From Anseranas semipalmata (taxonomy: Eukaryota; Chordata; Aves; Anseriformes; Anseranatidae): 64,000 nucleotides of DNA. Every line of letters begins with the position of its first letter. The stretch's first letter is position 1. Positions 31,701 to 43,700 of the stretch are shown in pieces. The translations under genes and the position numbers were made by a program. The notes beneath the pieces are model-generated. The model was not told the DNA's origin, made no database searches, and worked only from the letters and a program-made list of their open reading frames with translations. The DNA lies in the NCBI GenBank assembly GCA_013399115.1, contig VXAA01002208.1:658981-722980 (forward strand). The letters are read 5' to 3'.

Positions 31701-34700
31701 CCCCTAATCCCTCCCTCTCTCCGTGCTGTTGGGGAAGGAGAGGGGCAGCAGACACCTGGTTTCCCAGCTCCAGCACACCCCGCAGCACCCCTTAGCCCCC
31801 AGCCTGAGTGCCGAGGGGCTGGGTTTTTGCCACAGACAGCACCACGGAACTGCATGGAGGCATTTCCTCATGTGCTTCTGCAGAAACAGCCGCATATCGC
31901 TGCTGAGACTGGAAAGGGTTATCGCAGCCACAACCCCACAACCATACAGCACACACGTGCTCGCATTGCCATGGCAAGGCCAAGCATCTCTGGCCAGGCA
32001 CAAGCTTGCAGCTGGGTTCCCCGTGCTGTCCTCTCCAAGGCAGCGAATTCAGGACGGATCTGTGTCCAACTGGCATTTTTGGTCCTGCCAGCCCTGGTGC
32101 AGCTGTAAGGAGAAGTGTTGGGATGCAGAGCTTTGCCCTGCACCTTGTTGTGCCCCCGTGCCCCCCAGGATGCTTAGTGCGATTCCCCTGTGCTCCTCCA
32201 GACCCCAGCTGGGAGCAAGCTGGGGCCGTCAGTACAGGGGAGCTCGCTCTGGCCCCAGGATGCTTGGAGGCAGAATCCATGGCATCACCAGTTATTCACT
32301 AACATTTATAGTCGCGTGAAGCAGACCTAGAAAATACTTTGCCCTGTTCATGCTCAAAGCCAGCACTAAAACTGAACATTGCTCATCTCCTCTTGCCTTC
32401 ACCGCCCGCTCAGCAGCTCCCTCTCCCCTTGGCACTGAGCCGTGCCCACGTCCCTGCCTTTGTGGGCAGTCTGGATTTGGGAACCAGCCACAGAGGGTCC
32501 CAAAGCCATTTCAAGCCCCTGCAAGGTGCTCCGCCCAGCCCTGGCCATATTGGTGCCGCATCGGCACCTGCAGGGCCAAACCCAGCCCCAACACAAGGGG
32601 TGGCACTTGGGGCCGCATCCAGCGCTGCGCTGCAGCGGGGGGCATTGCGCGAGGCACAGCAAAGCTGCGTCTGGGGCGTGTTTGGCACCGCAAAGTCGCA
32701 TCCGGGGGGTGCTTGGCGCGGACCCCCCCATGCCCCTACCTCCGTCCCGGCTGCCCCCCTCCCACCTGCGACAAGCGTTACTCAACCGCCCGGCCAGGAA
32801 GTGAATCCCTGGTGGGATGGGCAGGAAATCATTAAGCAAATAGTGCGCATGCCGGCCTGGCAGGTCCCAGACCCCAGTGTCACCCTCCGACTGGCACTGC
32901 CGGTGGTCACCAGCCCCAGGTGAGGTGAGGAGCATCGGGCAGGGCTGGGGACTGGATGCTGGTGCCCAAGGGAGACACCTCCACCTCCGCGTGGTCACCT
33001 CCGGCTGTGGGACCTACCTGGTGTCCCATGGGTGATGGCCTTTCTTGGTTCCCATTGCAGCCCTGCATGGCACAGCCCCTGGCTCTGCTGCTGGTGGCTC
33101 CAGACCCTCTCTGAGCCATGCCTGCGGTACCCGGGAGCCAAGCAGGGATGCTGCAACGCTCGCTTGGTGCCTGCAACCCAGCATCTCCATCATCACCAGC
33201 GCTTAGCTCCAGCCATCCCCAAAACCCTTACCTGCCTTCTCCCTCTTCCAGACCATGGTCTGGGGGCCCAGCACCTCAGGACAGAGAGAGGAAAGCACCT
33301 GAGTGACAGCATGTGCTGGCACATCACCCTCGTGGTGGCCATGCCACAGCCTGGGCATTGGCTTCGCTCCTGTGAATGATGCTCCTTCGGTAGAGGAGCC
33401 GGGGCTGTCCCGCACAGGCAGCTCGGGGACCAGGTGTCCGTGCTGGCTCCGCTCACATGTCCAAGCTAAAACCAGGGGACTGGCATTGCCGGGAAGCCTG
33501 GTTTAACACAGAGAGCAGCACGGGGAGGTTTGGTGTTCCCAGCTTGGGGCATTAAGGGACCCAGCTTCATGGATCCCTGCTGGGTCCGGCCACCCAGGTG
33601 CCGCGGGCAGGCGCGTGTTGCTTGCCGACAGCACGGGGCCGGGGAAACCTGCCGCCTGGCTGGGTTTCTGTTTGGGAGAGTATTTAAGGGTGTTCTCCAG
33701 GGTGTGCCAGCCCTGGCCTCCACCCTGCTTTCACAAGCACCCACTCCAAAAGGAGCTTGTTGATCTCAGCAGCAGAGGAGATGCAATTAGCACCGGTGAG
33801 ATTCATCTGCCAAGGCCGGGCTGCCAAGCAGCAACAGGGCTTGGCTGTGCCAGGGGGCAGGGGACAGCCACATCCCCTCCCCATGTCCCAGGGTTGAGCA
33901 GAGCCCGGCTCCATCATGAGCACTGCAGGATGCAGCACACCAGCCCGGCTGAGCTGGCTGCTGCAGGACAGCAGGGGACACCTCCCGGGACAGGGGCACT
34001 GAGCACCCTGCCCTGCAAAGGCTGCATCCGTGTGCGCTGTGGGAGATGCGCTGGTCAGAACTGAGGAGCCACGGCCAAGCAATGTGCCCGAGCTCAAAGA
34101 GCGTTGATGCCACAGCTTGGTTTTAGTCTGTCCCTGCGGTCGTGGAGGTGACCACACGGGTCATGGGGCCTGGCAATCTTTGCAGCATTTCTGGTCTCTT
34201 TTTGAGCTCCATGGGGACCTGGCCCATGGCACTTGGGTACCGTCACATCCCTTTTCAGCCCAACCTTTTCACCAGCTCTCCGGAGGAAGGACAAGTCGGG
34301 AGAGGGGATCTTTGTATCCCTATCAGCACCAGTGTGACATCAGCAGCTGCTCAGGTGCTCCTAAACAACAAGGGAGAGGTAGTGAGTGTGAAACCCCTGA
34401 CACCCCCCAGACACCCCCTGCTCCTGGCCTGCGATGGGCCCTAGCAGGTGCCCAGCCAACCGACCACTGCTTGACACCCACTGGGATAAACCGGTACCCA
34501 CGGCACTGGAGTAACCGCAACGGTTGATGGACCCCTCTGCATCCGTCACAAACCCAATGGCTCGATTCACCCCCCAAGGGGAATGAGAGGCAGGAGCTGG
34601 CTCACGGTGCCATGTATCTGGGGCAGGAGAGGGACCAGCGTGCCACGGGCAGAGGACATGAACGAACGTGCACAAATGTGCGGGGAAGGGGATGGATTTG

Positions 34701-36424
34701 CCCACCACCATCTCACCTGCACACCAGCCTGGGGTTACGGGCGCTGCTCGCAGTGGGTCCTGGTGGCCGTCCCAGAGCCGCGCCGTGTCCCCACCACCCT
34801 GCAGACCCAGCTGGCAGCGGGTCCCATCCTGCTGTCCCGGGCCAGGTCCCGGCAGAGGGAGCTGTGACATTACCGAGCCAGGCACCCCGGTGCAGGCAGC
34901 CTGGGCTTCGGAGAGGGACCAAGGAAAGCCTCAGCCTGTGCAGCCCTGCTGAGAGCCCAGCACGTGTGACTGCTCGCCCTTTTGCCTGGAAGGCAAGCCA
35001 AGAGTTATGCAGGGCTAATTATTTCAAATCAAAAAGCTTTTTTAACTCTTAAAAAAATACTTAAAAAGGCAAAGGGCAGCTTTGGCCTGAGGCGCCTTTA
35101 CAAAGCCGCCTGATTACAGCTCCAGCCTGTGCTGACCCCATTATGAATGGAAAGAGAAAGCCCAGCCTTCACAGCCAAAAAGGGACAAGTGTGGCCAGCT
35201 CCCAGGCAGAGCTGGGGTGAGCACATGGTGCCTGCTAGCAGTCACCGTGCTCCGGTTATTCCTTCACATGTGCATCCCTGAGATGAGGCTGGATAAACCC
35301 AGCTGTACCTGAGCCCATTCCTCCAGCTCCCCATGGGCTGAGCAAGCAGCCCTCTGCTTAGGGGCAGGATTTAAAACGCACTCCTGTGCCCCAACGGAGC
35401 TAGCAGCGTTTCTCGCAAAGGCTGGGTCTGGCTTTCCTCTCTGGAAGGACCGGCAGGAGGCCAGGTCCTGCTCTGCAGCAGCGGGCACACCCTCGGACAG
35501 CTGCTGCAGCCGCTGTAACAGGGCAGGCCAGGATGTGACCAACAGCAGTGAGCTGCCCGGAGAAAAGTTAAACCTCAGCCTGGATCTCTTAAGATCCAGG
35601 AGACCTTCCAGTGCTTGTGGGCTAAGCCTAGGGTTGGAAGGGGTCATCAGATCCATAGTTTTATTCCTGCTGTGATCCAGTTTGCAGCTGCCTCCATGGC
35701 GAGCGGAGCGGTGCCGTACATCTGTAAATAACCTGTGAGCTACCTGGTGGCACTCCATGCATTTGTGGCTTTGCAATCTCACCTGAAGCTGTTCCAGAAC
35801 CAAGGTGATCCAGGCAGCATTTCTCTAATCCAGAAGTTTGCATCACAGCATGTTGCCAGCACCCTGCACCAGGGCTGTAATGCACAGGGCTGCTGACTCT
35901 CCCATTAGGCTGTGTTACCGCCCAGGTGTGAGACTGGGGAGGCCGATGGTCCCCAGCCTGCTGCTGCACCCCAGAAATGCTCCTTCCACCCAGGAGCCGT
36001 CCATGGGTCTCGTTTGTAAAATGCTGCAGTGGGTGCTGGGAGCTGAAAGCTCAGAAATTGAGTGCAACGGTCAGTGAGACACATGCATAAAACACCTAGT
36101 GCTATGGCTCAGAGCTGGGCTACACGCTGAGCACAGATGTGTCGGCGCACTTGGACCAATTCCCTGCTGCATCCCGGCTGTGATATCCACCAGTGCTGCA
36201 CTCGGTTCTGGGAAGCTCCCGCGGGTGCGAGCCCAGGCCCTTCCCACAACCTGCTTCTGCAGCCGAGCGCCCTGGAGAGATGGGACAGACACACTGCCTC
36301 CATGGGACGGCCATCTGACTGGCGCAGTGAAAGGCAACTACCAACACGTTCGAAGCGGCATCTTCATTTCAGATCATCGCTCTCTAGGCAGCACGGACCG
36401 GACTCACGGACGTGCTGAGCACCT

Positions 36425-36464
36425 GCTGGCAAAAGTTGGGGCTGGCAAAAGTTGGGGCTGGCAA
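36425..36464. repeat. 16-bp tandem repeat, 2.5 copies
   Basis: GCTGGCAAAAGTTGGG is repeated head to tail at 36425-36440 and 36441-36456, followed by half a unit. It is a minor local duplication in intergenic sequence beyond the USH1G 3' end. Confidence 0.9.
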
Positions 36465-36641
36465 GTCTCAAGCTGAACAGCCCCAAACCAAGGTAAGCAA
36501 AACTCCCTTCTGAAAACACAGCATCAAGCAACATACCAAAGCAACCAAGGACCATGCGAGACACCACGACACCCCAGCCCCCTGCTCCTCCACCCAGCTC
36601 CCCAAATCAACCACTTGCTCGAGAAAGAATGGGTGTAATTA

Positions 36642-36647
36642 TTTATT
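36642..36647 (-). terminator. USH1G: Likely USH1G poly(A) signal
   Basis: TTTATT on the plus strand, AATAAA on the minus strand, 1.1 kb past the USH1G stop. It is the first canonical hexamer downstream of that stop on the correct strand. AATAAA words near 36990 are on the opposite strand and do not apply. Confidence 0.5.
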
Positions 36648-37748
36648 TTGGGTCCCTTTGGAAATACCGTCACATGGCTCCTTCTGTTCATGGCTTCACA
36701 TGGTCATGACTGTGCAGTGCCCTAGCCAGCCGTGCAGCACGCTTGGTCCTGCAGCGAGCAGGTGACCACCATCCCTTCAGGCTGGCAGGTGGAAGCTGCC
36801 TGGTCCCATCTCAGCAGCCGTCCTCCGCGCCAGGTACCGCCCAGGAGCATCCCATGGATGGGGAGCAGAACAAGGGAGCAGGAGGGCAGTTCGGAGGGAT
36901 GGATGGGGATGGCTGCAGCTTTCAGCTGCCCCAGGAAGAGAGTCTCTGGCTTGTGTTTTCTGGCAACTTAGAACTGGGTTTGTTTCATTAAAAAAAAAAT
37001 AAAATAAAATGCTGCTGTTGCTATCTGCAAAAGGAAAGAGAAAAGTCTATCAGTGCCCTGGGGATCCAAGACTGAGCTATACTGGAAGCAGGTAAAACCA
37101 GGAAGAAACACAGAGATATTTGAAGGCTGGGAAGCCCAAACAACACAGTGGTTTGGGGTGTCAGCAGACGTGACACTGGGGAGACCCACACTAATGCCTT
37201 CTGTTCACCTCAATAGCAGGCATGTGGTCCTTCAAACCAAACCAACCAAACCCTGGGAACACCATAAAAGAGGAACAACTCCAACGCATATAATGCAGTC
37301 TCCAAAAGTTTGAGTAAGATCTGAAGCACCTGGGGAAGGATTGTCAATGCCACTGGGCAATGCCCTCAGCCTGCTCCCACTGGGGAACCGTGGTTGATTT
37401 CTTAATGCCTTCAAAAGGTGAAGAGTCAAGGCAAGCACATGTGGTTGAAAATCCCAGCTACAGGGACTCAGAAGAATCAGACCACAGAGCAGTCTGCATT
37501 CATACAAGTTATGAAACAAAACAAGGACTTCACGTCCTGCCAAGCCACATGAGGGCTGTTGAGTAACAAATGCTATTGCCACCTCTCTGAACTCTCATCA
37601 TTTCCACACAAGCAGGAATTTGCCCACACACAGAAGCACTGAGGTTACCTGGACTCCTAGTTTTCCAAGTGGGTTGAAAACAAGACCTTACATTATCCAA
37701 ATCTCCACCTGCCGAAAGTTTTAATCACTCAGTGGTCCCATCTCCTAC

Positions 37749-40700
37749 TTACAGTTCAGTGTCTACAATGACATCTGGCCTCTCCAGGGTCTGCCGTCTC
37801 CTCTGGATGGCATCCACAATCTTTTTCCTGGGGCCCAACGGGATATTGATGCTCTTCAGGTCATTGTCTGAACACAGCATAAGGGCCTCCAAGTCGATCT
37901 TTTCCTTCTTCAAGATGGAGATGAACTCAAACATGTGCAGGGAAGCCAGAAATGTCTCCAAGGGGCTGGTGTCTGGTTCGTCATCATCATCTAAGCCCAG
38001 CTCCAATTCGTCCCAGGGTAGCTCCTCTGTGTTCCTCTCCTGCAGGCTGTTGGCACTGCCAATGCTATCGTTGAGACTTGGCGAGCGCTGCAGGCGGCTC
38101 CGCAATTTGACACCTACCCCATCTGTGTTGCCTTCACCCAGCGTGCCAGCGTCCTCCCGGCCGATCCCAAAGAGCCCGCTGCTGACGTAGTTGCGCCGGA
38201 ACACCATGGTGCCCAGCCCGGGGCGGTTGAACAAGGAGTCATGGCCAGAGTCGGTGCTGACTTCTGAGTGGGCCGAGTCCATGTGCAAACCCGGGTCGCT
38301 TATGGCACGGGAAACGGTGTCTTCGTCCATGAGGAACATGTCTCTGATGTTACGCCGAGTCCACTCCTTGGGACTGGCGTATGTGCCCTGCTTCACAAAC
38401 ATGACGTCGTTCCCCAGCTGCAGGCCAGACAGAGACCGCACGCTTTTCCTCCCATCCTCATAGATCTTGAACGTCCCATCCACCTGCTTCTTCTTCTCTA
38501 GCTTCTTTTGTATTTTCGTCTTTCCCTTGGCTGTGCCATGGATGGTGGCTTGTGAGTATGGCAGGGAAGTCACCATAGACATGTGTTGGAACTTCTTGCT
38601 TAAAGTGCTACTCGAATAGCTGGAGAAGCTCATAGTGTCTGAATTATCCGACATTTCCTTTCTGTACCGTTTCTCCATCCTTTCATGGTGTTTCTTCTGC
38701 AGCTTCACACAGTCCTTGATCCTCCGCTCCGCGTCCCGGAAGGCCTTGTCCTTCAGTTTGCTCACCAGCTTGGGGTTGAGGCTGCTCTGCTTGGCAGCGA
38801 TAGAGTCCAGGTAGCGCACACACTCCATGTGCCCCTTCATGGCTGCCATGTCCAGAGGGGTGTGGTAGTCGTTGTCCAGGCACCAGATGTTGGCCCCAAA
38901 AGAGATGAGGAAGGAAAGGCAGTTCAGGTGGCCGTTGGCTGCTGCCAGGTGAAGGGGTGTGTTCCCCCAGATGTCACATTTGTCTGGATCCCCCCTAGAC
39001 AGCAAGGAAAGGAACTGGTTAGCAGGCAGACAGACTCTACTGAGGTATTTCCTAAAGAACAAGCTATTGCACTTGTGCAGGGCAAATCAGTACCAGCACA
39101 ATGAACTTTTTTCTCCCCTTCCACAACCTAATTTTAAGTCTTTTGGTGAAGTGTACAATGGCATGGATTCATGTGCCTGACAGACAAGTCTGTAGTAATT
39201 CCCATGACTTGAATTTAGCTCTCAGGAGACATGTGTTCCTGCACCAAACCAGTCTTTGGAGGAAGACAGGCCAGATTCTGATTAACCCAGAACTGAGATT
39301 TGAAGCTGATTCCAGCTCAGGCCTTAAAATTTCAAACCTCAAACACCCCATTAAATGCTAGTCAGATTCCACCCTCATTCACCATGGCTTCATTCAGATT
39401 CCACAGAGAGACATCCCAAAATACACCACGCCCTGGGTGGGACAGCATGGTGTCCCACCAGGATGGTAACGTCGCCACAAAATGGCCGTCCTCTGTGCTG
39501 GTTCTGAAACCCAGCAGCTGCTGCGCCTTCCCACCTTCCTGTCCATCTGTGCCTGGGGGACTCCAGGGCACAAGAGGACATGACTTCAGGAGAGAATAAG
39601 AGCAAGGTTGCTGGCGTTGGCCTTGAGGCTGGGGTTTTGTGGGGGGTTTTGCCGTACCACGCTTGGTTTCGATTGCATGGCTCGAAGCGCATTGGTATTA
39701 GCACATCCTGAGAATCCAGTTTCAGAGAAAGTGGAGATTAGGTTTCTGCACTCCTCAAGAGCTGGACACTTGATTAATGCAATTAGCATCTCTTCTCACA
39801 TCATGCCGGCCCCTTCCCCAGCAAGCTGCTGATGGGGCACGACTGCTTGCCCACATCTCCTGCCTCCTGTGATGGGACAGACACGAACCTAGGACTGCAG
39901 GACACTTCGTCCTCCTGACATTCCTCTGCATGTATGATCTGCTGAAACAAGAGAGAGTTCACACCCCTGCTGGCACCAGCTTTCGCTCGAGCGAGTGTGC
40001 TAATGAGATGCAGCCAGCAGCAGTATCAGTCAACAAGGCGCTCTCCTGCGTGCACATGGATAAGGCAAAGCCTTTTATTAAGGTTGTGCAGCTCCACCAC
40101 CCTCAAGAGCAACTCCCCTCAGGGGATCAGGGCTCTGCAGAGCTGTGACTCAGCACAGCTCCTGCCCGTTTCCTCACCACCCTTCCCAATGAGCTCTAGA
40201 GGACCTGAGCACTGTTCTTCCACCACGAGCTCCTGAGTTCCAAGCCCAGGCCTGCAGGAAAGCAGTTGGAAGAGGGTTCAGCCAGCTGAGACATTGGGTT
40301 GCCCTCTCTAGGCCTTCAAGAGAAAAAGAGTAAACGTCTTGGTGGAACCAGAAGTCCAGAAGGTGAATGCACACTTGAGACCTTCAGCCCATGTTACTTT
40401 CCTCCTGGCTGCCTCCTGTGTTGACAAGAGCTGGGATCAGGAGAGCCCAGAGCCCTCTCTCAAACCCCACATGTGCTACAGCCCCTCTCACTTGAGAGAG
40501 GATAAGAAGTACGTCAGAGAAGGACAGCGGAGATCACAAGAGCTGAGGGACTTCTTTCTGCTGCCAGCTGTGCTGCTTCACACCTTCATCCCCAGTGCCC
40601 AACTCAAGACCCAGTAACAGGACTCCCTGAGAGCCACTACGAGGTTCCAACACACACCTATTTTCACAAAACTTGTAGAAACTTAGTAAGTCTACAACTT

Positions 40701-43700
40701 GAGCCTGCTGGCAAATTCAGCAACAGTTGGTCAAATGGTTCAAAACCACGTAAGGGAACTGCACCAAAAAGCCCCACAGACCCTGCAGGATTTCTGTATC
40801 CAGAACATCCTACGACATCACTCATAGAAGCAGAGAAAGACTTCAGAGATGAGGCCTGCAAGGGTGCTAGGGAGGATAAGGACAGGGAGGTTATGGGGAT
40901 TAAGGAGCCATGAAGCCAGCAGGAGAGGAGAGCTGCTGGTCCTGCGGCAATGCCGAGTTCCCGGGGCGGTAACTCCCTAGCCCTCCCTTCTACCCTCGTA
41001 GTGACATGTTCAGGCTGGGAAATTCATGGGGGGATAAATATTTGATGATTTGCAAGAGAGGAGTAAATTATTGATGGAGCTGGATTAAAGAGCCAGTGAA
41101 ACTGGAACTGCCGGGGCTGGCGGTGGGACTCCAGCACGTGAAGGGTCGTTCGCTTGTTTACGTGTGCTCTGGATGGGCACATACGTGTGTGTCAGCTCCC
41201 GCAGGTCCAGGCAGATGAGCCAGGGCACCAGGAGGGTCCCCACGTGTACAGGGACTGGTGATTTGCACAGGGACTTAGCAGCGGGCTCACCGGAATCAAT
41301 CTTGCTCCCCAAGGCAAGTGTATGCACGCTTCACCCGTAACGTACCTCTCAGGGCCCATTCTCATATCTGCCTGGTTTGGCTGGCAAAGAGCAAAGCCAG
41401 AGAGGTCTTGGGGGATTCACATTTGAAGGCCTGTTTTGCTCATGCTTTTCATTGCCTCAGAGAATAAGTGAGAGGAAAGAGCATCAAAACCAGCTTTCCC
41501 TGGACATTTCCACCATCTAGAAACAAAAGTATTAGAGCAAAATTAGATCTCTAGGTCCCTTTGTCCCATAAATGTCTGCCGGAGGCACTAAAAAACAGGA
41601 AAGAAGAATAGTGACTTGCAAAGCAGACGTGTTTGATCCGGCACCGATAATAAACACGAGGCCCTCCCTCTGGCAGGTGCCAGTCCGAGCAAAACTTCAC
41701 CTCGAGGGCGCTGCGCACCAGCAGATGCTGACTGCAGGGTCCACTAAGTGGGAACGTATTTTAATAACAGGTGTGAAGCACAGCACTTCTCAACTTCAAA
41801 GCGTTTTCAAGTGCTGAGTCAACTGCCGTAATAATCATTATTAAAAACGCTGTTAATTGAGCCCCTTGGGTGGACGTGTGCATCTCCTGAGTCACTGCGT
41901 TCTCACTGTGACGCGCACGCTCACTCCCTTCCTGCCGGCTTTTCCCCTCCGCTTCTCCCATAGGATCCCAATTAACCTGGGAATCCACTGGCACTTACAT
42001 ACGTCCTTCCCTGGCCACACGTGTGAAGTTCCTCTGATAGCAATGGGCTGGCTCAGCCCCCAGCAGGCATGCTCACGGAGGTGTGGGAAGGATCAGGGCC
42101 GCTGACCGGGAGCCAGCTAGCTCCTGCAAAACATGGGGCGTGGTTCTTTATGGGAAGAGGAGAAAATCATTTATGGCTTGAGGAAAAGCCAACCAGCTTC
42201 GGCATAGCCAGTCAGGGCAATGACACAAGCAAAGCCTGGCAACGAGCAGAAAAGATGAGTTTGGGACCCACAGCAGAGCCTTAGGTCCTGCATCCCAAAC
42301 TTTGTCCGGGTGGTGCTAAGTCCAGGATTCAGCTTTTCTCCAAAAAGCTCAGATCCCCCAAAACCCAGCACCAGCTGCTTTAGGTTAGGCTAGTGGGAAG
42401 CTCCCCACCAGCAGGGTCCCCCGGCCCCACGGCGCAGAGGCACAGCACCGGCTGCTGACCTGTCTGGGGGAAAGACACATCCTCGGCTCTCCTCCGGGCC
42501 GCTCCAAGGCAAGAAAGTCCCGCTGCTCCCCGCGGAGGCCCTCAGCCCCCTGGGGACCTGGAGCTGGATGGATGCCAATCGCTGCCACGGCAGTGCATAA
42601 CGAGCCACGCTGAAGAATTACTGCCTCTGAAAATCTGCAACGCTAAATGCCAGCTAGCCTCTCTTTTCCCAGCCGTCACGTTAATTGAGTTTGTTTCTCT
42701 CACTGGAGCCCAGCCAGGAGGAAGAAAAAGGCTTTTTGTGTTGCTAACAAGAAGGATGAGGCGCTGCTAACTCCTCCGTCCTGTCCCCTCTCTCCATCCC
42801 CTTGCAAAAGTGGCACCGAGTCACAGACACGTCACCGGCCGTTACAGCGCGGTCTCTCCTGCTCCAGCCTGGACGGAGCAATAAGCCCGCTTCATTTCCC
42901 CTTCTCTGTAAGGTGAGGTGACAAACCTTCCTCAAGGACCCACCAATGGATTTGCTGGACTTTAATTCCCCCTCCCCACCTCAGCCCCACACCCCCACCT
43001 GCTGAATGCGCAGGCACGTGAGTGAGGCTCCTTCACTGACAACAGAGCCGAGCTAATCCTAAATGCCAGCAGCCAGGCGGGGCAGGAGCAGTGATTTTTG
43101 TCCCCACAGCCTTGCTGGGGCATTTAGGAACAGCCTGGCTGCAGCGCTTGATCTGCCGGCTGGTCTGGGTGCCAGTAGCACTGCCCAGTGGTGGCAAGGG
43201 GGATTGGGTAATTCCAGGTGCCCCCGAGACCCCCCCTATCTCCCCTCACCCCTGGAGCCTGCACGATTTTCCCTCCCTGGCACCCCTGCCTGGGAACTTT
43301 TCTGTTTCTCATGCATCCAGCGTTGGATGGAGGGGCGAGGAGGCTTCGCTGATCTCTACGTGGTGCTGGGCAAGGATCCGACACACGGAGATGAACACAC
43401 GCCTGTAAAGGCGCCCTGCAGCCCCACAGACAAGCGCTTTGCTTCACCATCCATCACCTAAAGGGCACTGAGCCTCTGCCAGGCTATTTTCCCTGTCAGG
43501 AGCAAATGTATATTGGGCTGTTAATTAAACAGCGGCCAAGCTGCACGCAGACACATCCACGAGGACCTTTTAATCCAATGTGAATTTATAAAAGGGGCCC
43601 CTCTGCAGAAAAGCAGCCCTTGGACTTTGTGGAGAGGCCAGAACTGCTAGCATGGATGTGTGGGTCAGCACTGGGCAGGCTTTGGACAAAAGCCCCTCCA

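Larger units (their letters stand above)
20600..36640. other. FADS6-USH1G intergenic interval, no gene recognised
   Basis: 16 kb of mostly GC-rich sequence with many long but low-information open frames, the longest 349 codons at 31059-32108 on the plus strand. None has recognisable domains or consistent splicing. CpG-rich patches occur at about 24150-24480 and 29810-30070. A/T-rich pockets with homeobox-like TAATTA words occur at about 22740-22775 and 35010-35070. The equivalent human interval also lacks an established coding gene as far as I recall. A non-coding RNA or enhancer could be present, but sequence alone does not show one. Confidence 0.55.

Noticed and set aside
31059..32108. 349-codon plus-strand open frame
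   Set aside because: It is the longest open frame in the intergenic interval, but its composition is Pro/Ala/Ser/Arg as expected of GC-rich non-coding DNA. It has no domain, repeat or membrane pattern, and overlapping frames on both strands are equally open.
35264..35803. 179-codon minus-strand frame
   Set aside because: Considered as a degenerate CR1 or other retroelement coding remnant. I could not match it to reverse transcriptase or endonuclease motifs, and it lacks a CR1 3' tail.
37360..37566. Short frames downstream of the USH1G stop, considered as a third coding exon
   Set aside because: None starts after a good minus-strand acceptor, and the DTEL terminus followed by TAA already completes the protein.
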